The notes beneath the pieces are model-generated. The model ran no database searches. It saw only the letters and a list, made by a program, of their open reading frames with translations, and was not told the origin of the DNA. DNA of 64,000 nt from an uncultured Desulfobulbus sp. (GTDB taxonomy: Bacteria > Desulfobacterota > Desulfobulbia > Desulfobulbales > Desulfobulbaceae): assembly GCF_963665445.1 (NCBI RefSeq), contig NZ_OY762276.1, positions 2,231,001-2,295,000 on the forward strand, written 5' to 3'. Positions 62,673 to 64,000 of this stretch are shown here, piece after piece. The first letter of the stretch is position 1. Each line of letters starts with the position of its first letter. Made by a program: the position numbers and the translations under genes.

Positions 62673-64000
62673 TCATGATCGTGATGGTCCTTCATGCTGA
62701 TTTACTGGCACAAGGCCACCTTGAGCGGCGCCTCCTCCGAGTGCTTGCATCAACAACGCATAAGCTTCCAGGTATTGTGCATCGATCTGAGCACAGTGAT
62801 TTGTTTGCACAAGAGTCTGCTCCTGTGCGTTGAGTACTGACAGATAGTTGGCCAAACCGGCTCTGTACGCCTTCAGGATAACGGCATAGGCATGATCAGA
62901 AAGTTGTTTGGCCTGATGGGCTTCATTTTGTTGACGCTGCAAAGAATCAAGTGCAACCAGCCTATTGGAAATCTCTTCGAGGGCTTGTAGAAGACTCTGG
63001 TTGTACTGTTCAACCGCGATATTGTAGGCACAATGGGCCATGCCCAATTGGCTTTGTAAGTGTCCCCCGTCAAAGAGAGGAAGATGGAGCGCTGGTGCCA
63101 AACCGTAGGTGAGCGAGCTATTACTGAGGAGTCGGTCAAAACCGATGGCCTGCAACCCAAGAAGGCACGCAGATTAATATTGGGATAAAAAGCTGCTCTA
63201 GCCTGATGAATATGTTCACTTTGAGCGAGTACCAGCCATTTTTTTGCGGTCACATCAGGTCGTCGCGCAAGGAGAGCAGCGGGTAAGGAGGAAGGAATCT
63301 CTATCGTTTTGTTTAACTTGATTGTAGGACGACTGAAGTTTGCGCCCTCACCTGGACCTTTGCCAATCAAGGCACTTAACTCTGTGCGTAATTGAATGAT
63401 TTCAGAGTTAACCACGAGCAGCTGGCAAGGGGGTCTTGGCTTGGCTCACCTCGATTTCCGTTGCCAATCCAGCCGCGAATTTTTATTGGGTGACGTGGAA
63501 AATATCAGTGCGCTGTTGAAGTGTTTGTTGTCCGATATCGTGCAGAAAATAGAAAAGGGAAAGGCGCAGATAGGTTCGCACGACCGCTGTTTGCAGGGTT
63601 AAGGTAACTTCCTTTTGCTCGGCGGCTGCCATCTGTGCCACGTCAAGGGAGGTGGCAAATGCCGATCTGTTCTGCCCCCACAGGTCGAGTTGGTAATTGA
63701 GGTCGTTGGTGATCTGATTGTTCCAGTACACATTACCCGCATAGGGTGCGCGATAGAATTGATTTTCCGTAAATCGTTCCTGCATGAACAAGGAGGAGGT
63801 TTCAAGCGAGGGTAACAACGACGAATGAACCTCCTTGGACTGCAAAGCAGCGAGCTGCTCGCGTACCCTGGCAATTTTTATACTGGGGTTGTCATGGATG
63901 GCGCCCTCCACCAGTCGATTGAGTTGCGGGTCGTTGTACAACGTCCACCAGCGACTTTGTGGCCAGGAGAGACTTTTATTTTTCGCATGGTCGATGACCT
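62673..64000 (-). pseudogene. Outer-membrane efflux factor (NodT/TolC type), disrupted and cut by window edge
   Basis: RND/FUSC-type outer-membrane factor. Reading from the right edge: SWPQSRWWTLYNDPQLNRLV, NNQITNDLNYQLDLWGQNRS, RTDIFHVTQ, then an in-frame TAA (63483-63485) followed in frame by KFAAGLATEIEVSQAKTPLA; a shift near 63425 to VNSEIIQLRTELSALIGKGP and SLPAALLARRPDV; a shift near 63165 to LTYGLAPALHLPLFDGGHLQ and the end at 62673. The amino terminus lies outside the window. It is the first visible gene of the efflux operon. Confidence 0.85.

Noticed and set aside
1-64000. CRISPR arrays, prophage, rRNA operons
   Set aside because: No regularly spaced short direct repeats, phage structural genes or rRNA-like sequence were seen.

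Overview
The window looks like chromosomal DNA from a flagellated, anaerobic, sulfate-reducer-type deltaproteobacterium (Desulfobulbales-like; this is inferred from gene content, not from a search). Pointers are a NuoEFG/Nfn-type soluble electron-transfer operon, a DsrE-like protein, ferredoxin-fused nitroreductase, a tRNA-Sec gene, a CsrA-FliW flagellar control pair and a moderately high GC content with strong Shine-Dalgarno sites. No rRNA, phage or CRISPR locus was seen.

1-21.3 kb is a late flagellar cluster on the + strand: flgF (cut by the left edge), flgG, flgA, flgH, flgI, a rod-binding flgJ, then a sigma-28-type promoter driving an unrecognised gene, flgM and flgN; a second such promoter before flgK-flgL; csrA-fliW; two very large flagellin genes, each with its own sigma-28-type promoter and paired GGA-loop hairpins over the leader and the Shine-Dalgarno; flaG-fliD-fliS-fliT-like; two PilZ proteins and a fliK-like gene. 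Two families of short inverted-repeat (MITE-like) sequences sit between these genes.

21.3-27.3 kb holds housekeeping and regulatory genes (radical SAM protein, TatD, HDOD, zinc-ribbon microprotein, and a TetR regulator with its Bcr/CflA-type exporter). 27.7-34.1 kb is a four-gene operon: NuoE-like, NuoF-like, a NuoG-NfnA fusion and NfnB. It is best read as a cytoplasmic flavin-based transhydrogenase/bifurcating complex without a hydrogenase subunit. 34.5-39.1 kb groups a macrodomain, a gamma-glutamylcyclotransferase-like protein, a hydantoinase/oxoprolinase and a histone-deacetylase-like amidohydrolase.

39.1-45.2 kb (- strand) has a giant MscK-like channel, an AEC carrier and an amino-acid ABC pair without a binding protein. 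45.4-53.2 kb (+) has a peptide-type double ATPase, DsrE-like, HerA-like ATPase, uvrC, BFD-like ferredoxin, a small FlhB-C-like protein and an FMN reductase. 53.3-59.2 kb has superoxide dismutase, nitroreductase, a hairpin-bounded IS200/IS605-like remnant, a lytic transglycosylase, coaD with a long structured leader, a broken AI-2E-type permease and terC.

59.28 kb carries a selenocysteine tRNA gene with a complete tRNA-Sec fold. From 59.4 kb to the right edge runs a - strand efflux operon (outer-membrane factor, FUSC permease, DUF1656 protein, HlyD-type adaptor) in which three of the four genes are disrupted by stops or frameshifts, so it is decaying, phase-variable or affected by sequence errors.
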